DNA of 64,000 bases, taken from REEB95 sp050729835. GTDB lineage: Bacteria; Pseudomonadota; Alphaproteobacteria; ATCC43930; CGMCC-115725. The notes below the pieces were generated by a model that ran no database searches, was not told the origin of the DNA, and saw only the letters and a list, made by a program, of their open reading frames with translations. Below, in pieces: positions 24,132 through 31,669 of the stretch; within the stretch, counting starts at the first letter, position 1, and every line of letters begins with the position of its first letter. The DNA is taken from NCBI GenBank assembly GCA_050729835.1, contig JBOHLS010000001.1, positions 1 to 64,000 on the forward strand. The letters are read 5' to 3'. The position numbers and the translations under genes are program-made.

Positions 24132-25096
24132 CGCAGGCTGCGCGGGATCTTGATGCCGGCGTCGCGGTAATAGCGCAACGCGCCGGGATGCAGCCGGACG
24201 CCCAGCGCAGCTAGCTGCGACGGCAGAACCGCCGCCCAAGCGGGGTTCTTCTTGGCGAGGGCGAGGCGCTGCGACCAGAACGCCTTGGTCAGAGCAAAAG
24301 CAGTCGCATTCGTCATGGCCAGCGTGGTGTAGGCGCCGGCCGGCAGCGCCAGCGTTGTCACGTCGTGCTCGATCCCCGGATACGTGCCGCGCGGAACGAC
24401 GATCGCCATCATGTTGCCGGCGGCGGCGTGAACCTTGGCGATGGCCGACGGCGGTATGCTCAAAAGCCCGATCGGCGTGGTCTTGGCGAGAGCGACGAGG
24501 CCGGGCAGGGGAAAACTACCGACGACGGCAAAGCCGCCGATCTGCTTGCCCTTGAGGGCCGCCGGCGCGCCGGCAACGTTGCTGTCGATCAGCTGAACCT
24601 GCGTGCCGATGCCGAGCGCCTGAAAGGCCTCCTCGGTGACGCGCTCGCCCAGCGTGCCGCGGGTGCCGGAAATGAACGATTGACCCGCCAGGTCGGCGAA
24701 ATCCTTGATCGTGCCGTCGCGGCGCACCACCCAATGGATCGTCTGCGCTGGGATCGGAAAGAGCGCACGGATCTCGTCGTAATGCGGGTTGCTCGCGAAC
24801 GGTTTGTCGCCACGGCGCGCTTGGCGGATGACGCTCGGCGCGGCGGTGAAGACGTAGTCGCCGGTGACCTTGTCGATGTCGGCGACGTTCTGGATCGAAC
24901 CCTGGCTTTCGGCGACGACCAGGGTGAAGGCGCCGTTGCCGGCCAGCGCCAGGGCCTCGGAGAATTGCCGGGCCAGGGCATAGTTCGGGCTGTCCGATTT
25001 GCCGGCGTGGACCGTGATGGTCTTTTCCGCGGCGACGGCCGGCGCGGCGACCAGCATTGCCGCCAGCAGCGCCGTCACCCGCCATCCCCTAGTCAT
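24128..25096 (-). CDS. TAXI-family TRAP transporter solute-binding protein
   Basis: A 322-residue periplasmic substrate-binding protein. The signal peptide (GWRVTALLAAMLVAAPAVAA) is clear, followed by ITVHAGKSDSPNY, AESQGSIQNV, a THWVV-like block (QTIHWVVRRDG) and GTRGTLGERV, all typical of TAXI proteins. I use the ATG at 25096; an upstream TTG is possible. No dctQM-like permease genes are adjacent, so it is an orphan binding protein or works with a distant membrane unit. Substrate unknown. Confidence 0.82.
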   Translation of the reverse strand: MTRGWRVTALLAAMLVAAPAVAAEKTITVHAGKSDSPNYALARQFSEALALAGNGAFTLVVAESQGSIQNVADIDKVTGDYVFTAAPSVIRQARRGDKPFASNPHYDEIRALFPIPAQTIHWVVRRDGTIKDFADLAGQSFISGTRGTLGERVTEEAFQALGIGTQVQLIDSNVAGAPAALKGKQIGGFAVVGSFPLPGLVALAKTTPIGLLSIPPSAIAKVHAAAGNMMAIVVPRGTYPGIEHDVTTLALPAGAYTTLAMTNATAFALTKAFWSQRLALAKKNPAWAAVLPSQLAALGVRLHPGALRYYRDAGIKIPRSLR

Positions 25097-25257
25097 CGCT
25101 CGAAACAACCGCGCGAACCGTTGCCTGCCGCCAAAGGCGCGAGACTATACTGCGCGCCGCGCGGCGAAAAGGTCCGATCGGTTGTCGCAATGACGCGGGC
25201 TGTGCGACACTCGGCACTGCGCCACAGCCGAAAAACAACGACAGGACGCGAGGCGAC

Positions 25258-26184
25258 ATGCCCACCCTTCTGGTTACGCACGAGGCTTGCCTGCGCCACG
25301 ATCCCGGCGCGTATCATCCGGAATCGCCGGCGCGACTCAAGGCCGTGCTCGACGGCCTTTCCGGCGCGCCCTTCGCCCGGTTGCAGCATCGCCAGGCGCC
25401 CAAGGCGGATCTTGCCGACATCGCGCGCGCCCATCCGCGCGCCCTCGTCGATGCCGTGCTGGCCGCGGTGCCCAAGAGCGGCCATGCCGCGATCGACGCC
25501 GACACGGTTTTATCACCCGGATCAGGAGAGGCCGCCTTGCGTGCCGCCAGCGCCATCGTCGCGGCGGTCGATGCGGTCGTCGAGGGAACGGCGAGCAACG
25601 CCTTCTGCGCCGTACGCCCGCCGGGCCACCACGCCGAGCCGCAACATCCGATGGGCTTCTGCCTTTTCAACAATGTGGCGATCGGCGCCGAGCGCGCCCG
25701 CAAGGTGTACAAGCTTGCCCGCGTCGCCATCGTCGATTTCGACGTCCATCACGGCAACGGCACCCAGGCCATGTTCGAGAGCGATGCCGGCGTATTCTTC
25801 GCCTCGACCCACCAGTCGCCGCTTTATCCCGGCACCGGCGCGCGCAGCGAGCGGGGAGTCGGCAACGTCGTCAACGTGCCGCTGTCGCCGATGTCTGGCT
25901 CGCACGAGTTTCGCGCCGCGATGAGCGACATTATCCTGCCGGCGCTCGACGCGTTCAAACCGGAGCTGATCCTGGTTTCGGCCGGATTCGACGCCCATCG
26001 TGCCGATCCCCTGGCCCAGCTCCAACTCGAAGAGGCGGACTATGCCTGGATCACCGAGCGGTTGCTCGAACGCGCGGCCAAGCACGCCAAGGGTCGCCTG
26101 GTTTCGACCCTCGAGGGCGGCTATGACCTCGAGGCGCTGGCGGGATCGGCAGCCGCGCACGTCGCCGCCCTGGTCGCGGCGTGA
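25258..26184 (+). CDS. Histone deacetylase family / acetylpolyamine amidohydrolase-like
   Basis: A 308-residue zinc-dependent deacetylase-like enzyme. Recognisable blocks: an N-terminal HEACLRHDPG, the active-site RPPGHHAEPQHPMGFCLFNN, the zinc ligands IVDFDVHHGNGT, and the later SAGFDAHRADPL plus LEGGYDLEAL. These are the family's charge-relay histidines and metal-binding aspartate/histidine residues. In bacteria such enzymes remove acetyl groups from polyamines or other amines. It may be co-transcribed with xseB, which starts 63 bases downstream. Confidence 0.9.
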   Translation: MPTLLVTHEACLRHDPGAYHPESPARLKAVLDGLSGAPFARLQHRQAPKADLADIARAHPRALVDAVLAAVPKSGHAAIDADTVLSPGSGEAALRAASAIVAAVDAVVEGTASNAFCAVRPPGHHAEPQHPMGFCLFNNVAIGAERARKVYKLARVAIVDFDVHHGNGTQAMFESDAGVFFASTHQSPLYPGTGARSERGVGNVVNVPLSPMSGSHEFRAAMSDIILPALDAFKPELILVSAGFDAHRADPLAQLQLEEADYAWITERLLERAAKHAKGRLVSTLEGGYDLEALAGSAAAHVAALVAA

Positions 26185-26247
26185 GGGTTGCTCCGCGCTT
26201 CCGTCGAACCTAGAGTGAAGGCTGTTGTGGAAGGGGGCCGAAGGGCG

Positions 26248-26499
26248 ATGGCGCAGAGATCGACGCCGTCCGAGATTGCCAAGCTCAGCTTCGAAGACGC
26301 ACTCAAGGAGCTTGAGGACATCGTCCGACGCCTCGAGGCGGGCAGCGCCAAGCTCGACGATGCGCTCGTCGCTTACGAACGTGGCGCGCTCCTGAAGCAG
26401 CATTGCGAAAGCAAGCTGCGCGAGGCGCAAGCACGCGTCGACAAGATCGTGCTCGGGTCCGACGGCAAGCCGGCGACGGAGCCGATGGCCCTTGACTGA
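26248..26499 (+). CDS. xseB: Exodeoxyribonuclease VII small subunit
   Basis: An 83-residue helical protein that associates with XseA to make exonuclease VII. It has the conserved LSFEDALKELEDIVRRLEAG, then LDDALVAYERG and LLKQHCESKLREAQARV. The frame continues upstream, but the ATG at 26248 gives the normal length and a GAAGGG stretch upstream. It overlaps ispA by eight bases; xseB-ispA is a common alphaproteobacterial and enterobacterial arrangement. Confidence 0.93.
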   Translation: MAQRSTPSEIAKLSFEDALKELEDIVRRLEAGSAKLDDALVAYERGALLKQHCESKLREAQARVDKIVLGSDGKPATEPMALD

Positions 26500-27406
26500 A
26501 GCGACCTGGGCGGCCAGCGCGAGCTTCACCGACGCGTTGAGCGATGCCGCCAAATTGAGCGATGCGGCGATCGACCGGCTGCTCGTCGTTCCCAGCGGAT
26601 TCGAGGCTCGCGTCGTCGAGGCGATGCGCTATGCGGCGCTGGCACCCGGCAAGCGCTTGCGGCCGTTTCTGATGCTCGCCAGCGCGCAGCTGTTTTCTGT
26701 CGGCCGGCGCAGCGCCCTTCAGGCTGCGGTCGCGGTCGAGCTGGTGCATGCCTATTCCCTGGTCCACGACGACCTGCCGGCCATGGACGACAGCGACCTG
26801 CGCCGCGGCCGCCCGACCGCGCACAAGGCCTTCGACGAGGCGACGGCGATCTTGGCCGGCGACGGCTTGCTGACCCTCGCCTTCGAGGTCCTGGCTCATC
26901 CCGACACGCACGGCGATCCGGCGGTCCGCTGTGAGCTGGTGACTTCGCTGGCGCAGGCGGCGGGCGCCACTGGCATGGTCGGCGGCCAGATGTTCGATCT
27001 GATCGCGGAAGAGCATCCCGAGCTCGACATCGGCGCGATCACCCGCCTACAGCGGCTCAAGACCGGCGCGCTGATCGCGTTTTCCTGCGAGGCGGGCGCG
27101 GTGCTCGGCAAGGCGTCGACGGACCTGCGGATGGCCCTGCGGGGCTACGCACACGATCTCGGCCTCGCTTTCCAGATCGCCGACGACCTGCTCGACGTGC
27201 AGGGTTCGTCGGGCGAAACCGGCAAGCCCGTCCGGCAGGATGCCGCCGCGGGCAAGGTGACCTTCGTCTCGATTCTGGGCGCCGAGCGGGCCCGGGCGCA
27301 GGCCGCGCTGCTGGTGCGGCAGGCGGTCGCGCATCTTGATTTATTCAAGGAAAGGGCCAATCTGCTTCGCGAAGCGGCGCATTTCGTCGTCGACCGGCGC
27401 GCCTAG
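26492..27406 (+). CDS. ispA: Farnesyl diphosphate synthase (polyprenyl synthetase)
   Basis: A 304-residue trans-prenyltransferase that condenses isopentenyl with dimethylallyl and geranyl diphosphate to give farnesyl diphosphate. The first aspartate-rich motif is DDLPAMDDSD, the second is DDLLD, and GKRLRP and GGQMFD are also present. The start appears to be TTG at 26492, overlapping xseB. The product feeds squalene and hopanoids, which fits the hopanoid genes just downstream. No dxs gene follows. Confidence 0.9.
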   Translation: MTEATWAASASFTDALSDAAKLSDAAIDRLLVVPSGFEARVVEAMRYAALAPGKRLRPFLMLASAQLFSVGRRSALQAAVAVELVHAYSLVHDDLPAMDDSDLRRGRPTAHKAFDEATAILAGDGLLTLAFEVLAHPDTHGDPAVRCELVTSLAQAAGATGMVGGQMFDLIAEEHPELDIGAITRLQRLKTGALIAFSCEAGAVLGKASTDLRMALRGYAHDLGLAFQIADDLLDVQGSSGETGKPVRQDAAAGKVTFVSILGAERARAQAALLVRQAVAHLDLFKERANLLREAAHFVVDRRA

Positions 27407-27470
27407 GTGCCCTAAAAGGGCCTTAAAAGCATCCTAGAACGCCGCTCCAATATTTGAGGTTGATCTCCCC

Positions 27471-28079
27471 GTGATTTCCCGCCGGTTCCTGTTCGTCGCC
27501 GCCGCCGCCGCATTCATTCCATCGCTTCCCGCGCGCGCCGCGGACGATGGAGCGGTCGCGACCGTCAGCGCGTTCTACGACACGCTGTTGCAGGCGATGA
27601 AAGGCGGGCAGCAGCTCGGTTTCGCCGGGCGGCGCGACCTGCTTGCGCCGGCGGTGACGCGCGCCTTCGATCTGCCGACGATGGCCCGGATCACCGTTGG
27701 GCCACAGTGGAAGAGCCTTACGGCCGACGAGCAGAAGAAGCTCGTCCGCGCGTTCAGCGATTACAGCATCGCCACCTATGCCAACCGGTTTGACGATTAT
27801 TCGGGCGAAAAATTCGACGTCAATCCCAAGGCGACGCCGTCTTCCGGCGACGATGTCGTCGTTCATTCCAAGCTGATCCAGAGCAATGGCCAGCCGATCG
27901 TGCTCGATTACCTGATGCACCAGGCCGCGGGCACGTGGAAGATCGTCGATGTCTATCTCAGCGGCACAATCAGCCAACTTGCGGCGCAACGCTCCGAATT
28001 CACCTCGGTGCTGCGCCAAGGCGGCGCTGCCGCGCTGATTCAGAGCCTACACGACAAAGCGGCGCAGCTCGCGAGTTGA
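27471..28079 (+). CDS. hpnM: MlaC/Ttg2D-family periplasmic protein, HpnM-like
   Basis: A 202-residue secreted protein. The signal sequence (ISRRFLFVAAAAAFIPSLPARAA) carries twin arginines near its start, although it may use Sec. The mature part has the MlaC-fold pattern: AFYDTLLQAMK, then DLPTMARITVG, LTADEQKKLVRAFSDYSIATYA and WKIVDVYLSG. The hopanoid-linked member HpnM is the closest match, thought to help move hopanoids across the periplasm with HpnN. The start is GTG. It is convergent with mlaA. Confidence 0.85.
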   Translation: MISRRFLFVAAAAAFIPSLPARAADDGAVATVSAFYDTLLQAMKGGQQLGFAGRRDLLAPAVTRAFDLPTMARITVGPQWKSLTADEQKKLVRAFSDYSIATYANRFDDYSGEKFDVNPKATPSSGDDVVVHSKLIQSNGQPIVLDYLMHQAAGTWKIVDVYLSGTISQLAAQRSEFTSVLRQGGAAALIQSLHDKAAQLAS

Positions 28080-28085
28080 GGCGCG

Positions 28086-28913
28086 CTACTTGGCGCCGCC
28101 GTCGGCGTCGGCAGACTGCGCGCCCGGCGCTGGCGTAGACGCCGGCCCCAGATAGAGGCCATCGAGTCCCACCGGCGAAGGCTCAGGCTTGCCGTGGTTG
28201 ATCTCGGAGGCGCGACGCTGGCGCCACAAGCTGCGGAGCGCGGCGTAGTAATCGATCGAGTTCTTCTTGAGCTCGTCGAGTTCGTCCATGTTCCGGGAAT
28301 ACTCGTCGATGCCCTCGGCGCCGAAACGATACCAGGTCGCGCCGCCATGGCCGTAATACTGGGCCAGCCAATCGAAGGGATCGGCCACGCTGTCGACGCC
28401 CATGCCGATCGCGTCGCGCGGATCTGACGGTCCGAGGATCGGCAGGACGAGATAGGGGCCGTCCGGCACGCCGTAATGATAGAGCGTCTGGCCGAAATCG
28501 CCCGATTGCTTCTCGAGTCCGCCCTGGCTGGCGATGTCGAATAGGCCGCCGATGCCGAAGGTGCTGTTCGCCATGAACCGGCCGGTGGTCACGTCGGCCG
28601 CGTGCCAATCGCCCTGCAGCATGTCGTTCGCCCAGATGATGGGCTCGCCGAGGTTCTGGAGGAAATCATGGATTCGATCGCGTCCGATCTCCGGCACGGC
28701 CCAGACGTAAGCCTTCGCGATCGGCCTGACCAGGTATGAATAGAAGTAGTCGTTGCCCTCGAAGATGACCCGATTGGTCGGCTCGAACGGATCGTTCGTC
28801 GCCTCGAATTCGGCGCGTGCGGCCGGGTCGGCCGGCGGCGTGGCGCACGCGGCCAGCGGGAGCAGCAGACCCGCGAGAAGCAGCACACGGATCGGTCGGA
28901 TAGCGTTGCGCAA
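28086..28913 (-). CDS. mlaA: MlaA (VacJ) family outer-membrane lipoprotein
   Basis: A 275-residue lipoprotein with lipobox LAAC near residue 23. Family blocks are NDPFEPTNRVIFEGND, FLQNLGEPIIWANDMLQGD, STFGIGGLFDIA and FGQTLYHYGVPDGPYLVLPILGPSDPRD. MlaA removes mislocalised phospholipids from the outer leaflet and passes them to MlaC. The start seems to be TTG at 28913. It is next to the MlaC-like hpnM, and mlaF/mlaE lie 17 kb away in this window. The C-terminal tail after about 240 is low complexity. Confidence 0.9.
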   Translation of the reverse strand: MRNAIRPIRVLLLAGLLLPLAACATPPADPAARAEFEATNDPFEPTNRVIFEGNDYFYSYLVRPIAKAYVWAVPEIGRDRIHDFLQNLGEPIIWANDMLQGDWHAADVTTGRFMANSTFGIGGLFDIASQGGLEKQSGDFGQTLYHYGVPDGPYLVLPILGPSDPRDAIGMGVDSVADPFDWLAQYYGHGGATWYRFGAEGIDEYSRNMDELDELKKNSIDYYAALRSLWRQRRASEINHGKPEPSPVGLDGLYLGPASTPAPGAQSADADGGAK

Positions 28914-29080
28914 GATGGGGACCGGCTTCGTCCTGGGTGGTGGCGTTGGCGAATCGTCCTACGATACGGCGGTCTTGGATCGCATGGTTGACAAGCGGTT
29001 CATGCGAATGCAACAGCATTTTTTACTGGCGTCGATAGCTAAAAGCTTGACGTTTCGGGCGCGGATGCACGGATGGGTGG

Positions 29081-30235
29081 ATGCACTTGGAATGGCTGGT
29101 TTTTCCGGGATGGGCGTGCCTGGCGGCGAGTGTTGCCGGCTTGCTATACCTTGCGGTTTCCGCATTCGCGGTCCGAATCCTGCGCGCGCGTCCGCGCCGG
29201 TACGGGACCGCAACTCCGATCACGGTGTTGAAGCCGCTCAAGGGGGCCGACGTCCAGCTTTACGAGAATCTGCGCTCGTTTTGCGTTCAGGATTATCCGC
29301 AGTTCCAGATCGTTTTCGGCGTGTCTGACGCCGACGATCCCGCGGCGACGGTGGTCCGGCGCTTGATCGCCGAATTTCCGGCCCTCGATTTGATTCTCGT
29401 CGCCGACGGCCCGGCGCGCGCACCGAACCGCAAAGTCGCGAATCTGATGAACATGCTACCGGCGGTTCGCCATGGGCTGCTCGCGATCTCCGACAGCGAC
29501 ATGCGCGTCGCACCCGATTATCTCGCCGCTATCGCGCCGTTGCTTGCCGCGCCGGGAGCGGGACTGGTGACCTGCCTCTACCGCGGCGTGCCGGCGAGGA
29601 CGGATTTCTGGTCGCGTCTCGCTTGCCTGCACATCAATCACGGATTTTTTCCGGAAGCCGCTGTGGGCGAGGTGCTGCACGCCGGCGACGGCGCCTTCGG
29701 CGCGACGCTCGCGCTGTCGCGGTCGGTGCTCGATGCCGTCGGCGGCCTCGCGGCGATTGCCGACCGGCTGGCCGACGATCACGCGCTCGGTGCGGCGGTG
29801 CGCCACGCCGGCCGACCGGTTTCGCTGGCGCCGGTGATCGTTGACAACATCGTCTTCGAGCCCGGCTGCGGCGCGCTGTTTCGTCACGAACTGCGCTGGG
29901 CGCGGACCGTCCGCATGGTGGCGCCCGTCGGCTATGCCGGGTCGGTCATCACCCACCCGCTGGCGCTGGCCTTCCTGGCGCTGGTTCTCCACCCCGTGAC
30001 GTGGACATTTTATGGCCTAATCGCGGCGTTTTTGGCACGAGTCGGCACGGTTTGGCTCAATGACCGGGTTCTGCGCCTCGATCGCACGCCGATTTACCTC
30101 ATTCCGCTCCGCGACGGGTTGTCGTTTGCCGTGTTTGTCGCTAGCTTCTTCGCCCGGAGCGTGGCTTGGCGCGATCGCCGCTATCGGATCGCCAGCGGCG
30201 GCCGCCTCACCTTCAACGGAGACAGTTCGGTATGA
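29081..30235 (+). CDS. hpnI: Hopanoid glycosyltransferase HpnI
   Basis: A 384-residue membrane glycosyltransferase (GT2, ceramide glucosyltransferase type). N-terminal TM (LVFPGWACLAASVAGLLYLAVSAF) precedes the catalytic domain with TVLKPLKGADVQLYENL, FCVQDYP, SDSDMRVAPDYL (DxD) and the (Q/R)xxRW-like ELRWARTVRM; further TM helices follow. In hopanoid producers HpnI adds N-acetylglucosamine to bacteriohopanetetrol. ATGA overlap with hpnJ shows co-translation. The gene for the next enzyme, HpnK, is not in the window. Confidence 0.9.
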   Translation: MHLEWLVFPGWACLAASVAGLLYLAVSAFAVRILRARPRRYGTATPITVLKPLKGADVQLYENLRSFCVQDYPQFQIVFGVSDADDPAATVVRRLIAEFPALDLILVADGPARAPNRKVANLMNMLPAVRHGLLAISDSDMRVAPDYLAAIAPLLAAPGAGLVTCLYRGVPARTDFWSRLACLHINHGFFPEAAVGEVLHAGDGAFGATLALSRSVLDAVGGLAAIADRLADDHALGAAVRHAGRPVSLAPVIVDNIVFEPGCGALFRHELRWARTVRMVAPVGYAGSVITHPLALAFLALVLHPVTWTFYGLIAAFLARVGTVWLNDRVLRLDRTPIYLIPLRDGLSFAVFVASFFARSVAWRDRRYRIASGGRLTFNGDSSV

Positions 30236-31659
30236 TGAAAACGCTGTTCCTGCAACCGCCTTCGTTTGAGGGCTTCGATGGCGGCGCCGGCTCCCGCTAT
30301 CAGGCGCGGCGCGAAATCCGCTCGTTCTGGTATCCGACGTGGCTCGCCCAGCCGGCCGCGCTCGTCCCGGGCAGCCGGCTGATCGACGCGCCGCCTGCCG
30401 GGGTGACGCTCGATCAGGTTCTGCCTCTGGCCAAGACTTACGACCTGGTCGTGATCCACACTTCGACGCCGTCCTTCGCCAACGATGCCAAGGTCGCGCA
30501 GGCGATGAAGGACCAGAATCCCAACCTGAAGGTCGGCTTCGTCGGCGCCAAGGTCGCGGTCGAGCCGGACGAAAGCCTCAAGGCTTCGACGGCGATCGAT
30601 TTCGTCGGTCGCAATGAGTTCGATTTCACGATCAAGGAAGTCGCCGAAGGCCGCGCCTGGGACGGCATCGACGGATTGAGCTATCGCAATCGCGCCGGCG
30701 CGATCGTCCACAACCCGGAACGCGCGACGCTCGAGAACATGGATGCACTGCCGTTCGTCACCGAGGTCTACAAGCGCGACCTGCGCATCGAGGACTACTT
30801 CATCGGCTACCTCAAGCACCCCTACGTCTCGCTCTACACCGGGCGCGGCTGCAAATCGCGCTGCACCTTCTGCCTCTGGCCGCAGACCGTGGGCGGGCAC
30901 CGTTATCGGGTGCGCAGCGTCGAGCACGTGATCGAGGAGCTCCGCCTCGCCAAGCATTACTTCCCGCAGGTGCGCGAGTTCTTCTTCGACGACGACACTT
31001 TCACCGACAACCTGCCGCGCGCCGAGGCGATCGCCAAGGAGCTCGGCCGGCTGGGCGTGACGTGGTCGTGCAACGCCAAGGCCAACGTGCCGCGCGACAC
31101 GCTCAAGGTTCTCAAGGACAACGGGCTGCGGCTGCTTCTGGTCGGCTACGAATCCGGCAACCAGAAGATTCTCCACAACATCAAGAAGGGCATGCTGATC
31201 GACGTTGCCAAGCGATTCACCAAGGACTGCCACGATGTCGGCGTCACCATCCACGGCACCTTCATCCTGGGCCTGCCGGGCGAGACGCGGGAAACGATCG
31301 AGGAAACCATCAAGTTTGCGACCGAGATCAATCCGCACACTATCCAGGTTTCGCTGGCGGCGCCTTATCCGGGCACGTTCCTGTACAAGCAGGCGGTCGA
31401 GAACGGTTGGCTCGATGCCGCGCATGCCGAGCTCATCGACGATCACGGCATCCAGATCGCGCCGCTCCAATACCCGCACCTGTCGCATCAGGAGATATTC
31501 GACTCGGTCGAGACCTTCTACAAAAGGTTCTATTTCCGCGCCGGCAAGATCGCCTCGATCGTCGGTGAGATGGTTCGGAGTCCGGAGATGATGACGCGCC
31601 GGCTGCGCGAAGGCGTGGAGTTCTTCCACTTCCTGCGCGAACGGGAAATGGCGCACTAA
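30232..31659 (+). CDS. hpnJ: Hopanoid radical SAM protein HpnJ
   Basis: A 475-residue radical SAM enzyme with a B12-binding-like N-terminal domain. The iron-sulfur motif is CKSRCTFC inside TGRGCKSRCTFCLWP. The start is distinctive for HpnJ: MMKTLFLQPPSFEGFDGGAG, and FFFDDDTFTD and HGTFILGLPGETRETIEET follow. HpnJ is reported to form the cyclitol ether by ring contraction of the sugar on the hopanoid side chain. ATG at 30232 overlaps the hpnI stop; a second ATG at 30235 is equally possible. Confidence 0.93.
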   Translation: MMKTLFLQPPSFEGFDGGAGSRYQARREIRSFWYPTWLAQPAALVPGSRLIDAPPAGVTLDQVLPLAKTYDLVVIHTSTPSFANDAKVAQAMKDQNPNLKVGFVGAKVAVEPDESLKASTAIDFVGRNEFDFTIKEVAEGRAWDGIDGLSYRNRAGAIVHNPERATLENMDALPFVTEVYKRDLRIEDYFIGYLKHPYVSLYTGRGCKSRCTFCLWPQTVGGHRYRVRSVEHVIEELRLAKHYFPQVREFFFDDDTFTDNLPRAEAIAKELGRLGVTWSCNAKANVPRDTLKVLKDNGLRLLLVGYESGNQKILHNIKKGMLIDVAKRFTKDCHDVGVTIHGTFILGLPGETRETIEETIKFATEINPHTIQVSLAAPYPGTFLYKQAVENGWLDAAHAELIDDHGIQIAPLQYPHLSHQEIFDSVETFYKRFYFRAGKIASIVGEMVRSPEMMTRRLREGVEFFHFLREREMAH

Positions 31660-31669
31660 CCGGCGGGTT

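Noticed and set aside
30181..31656. A 491-codon minus-strand open frame
   Set aside because: Exact antisense shadow of hpnJ, with histidine/arginine/aspartate-rich composition typical of shadow frames.
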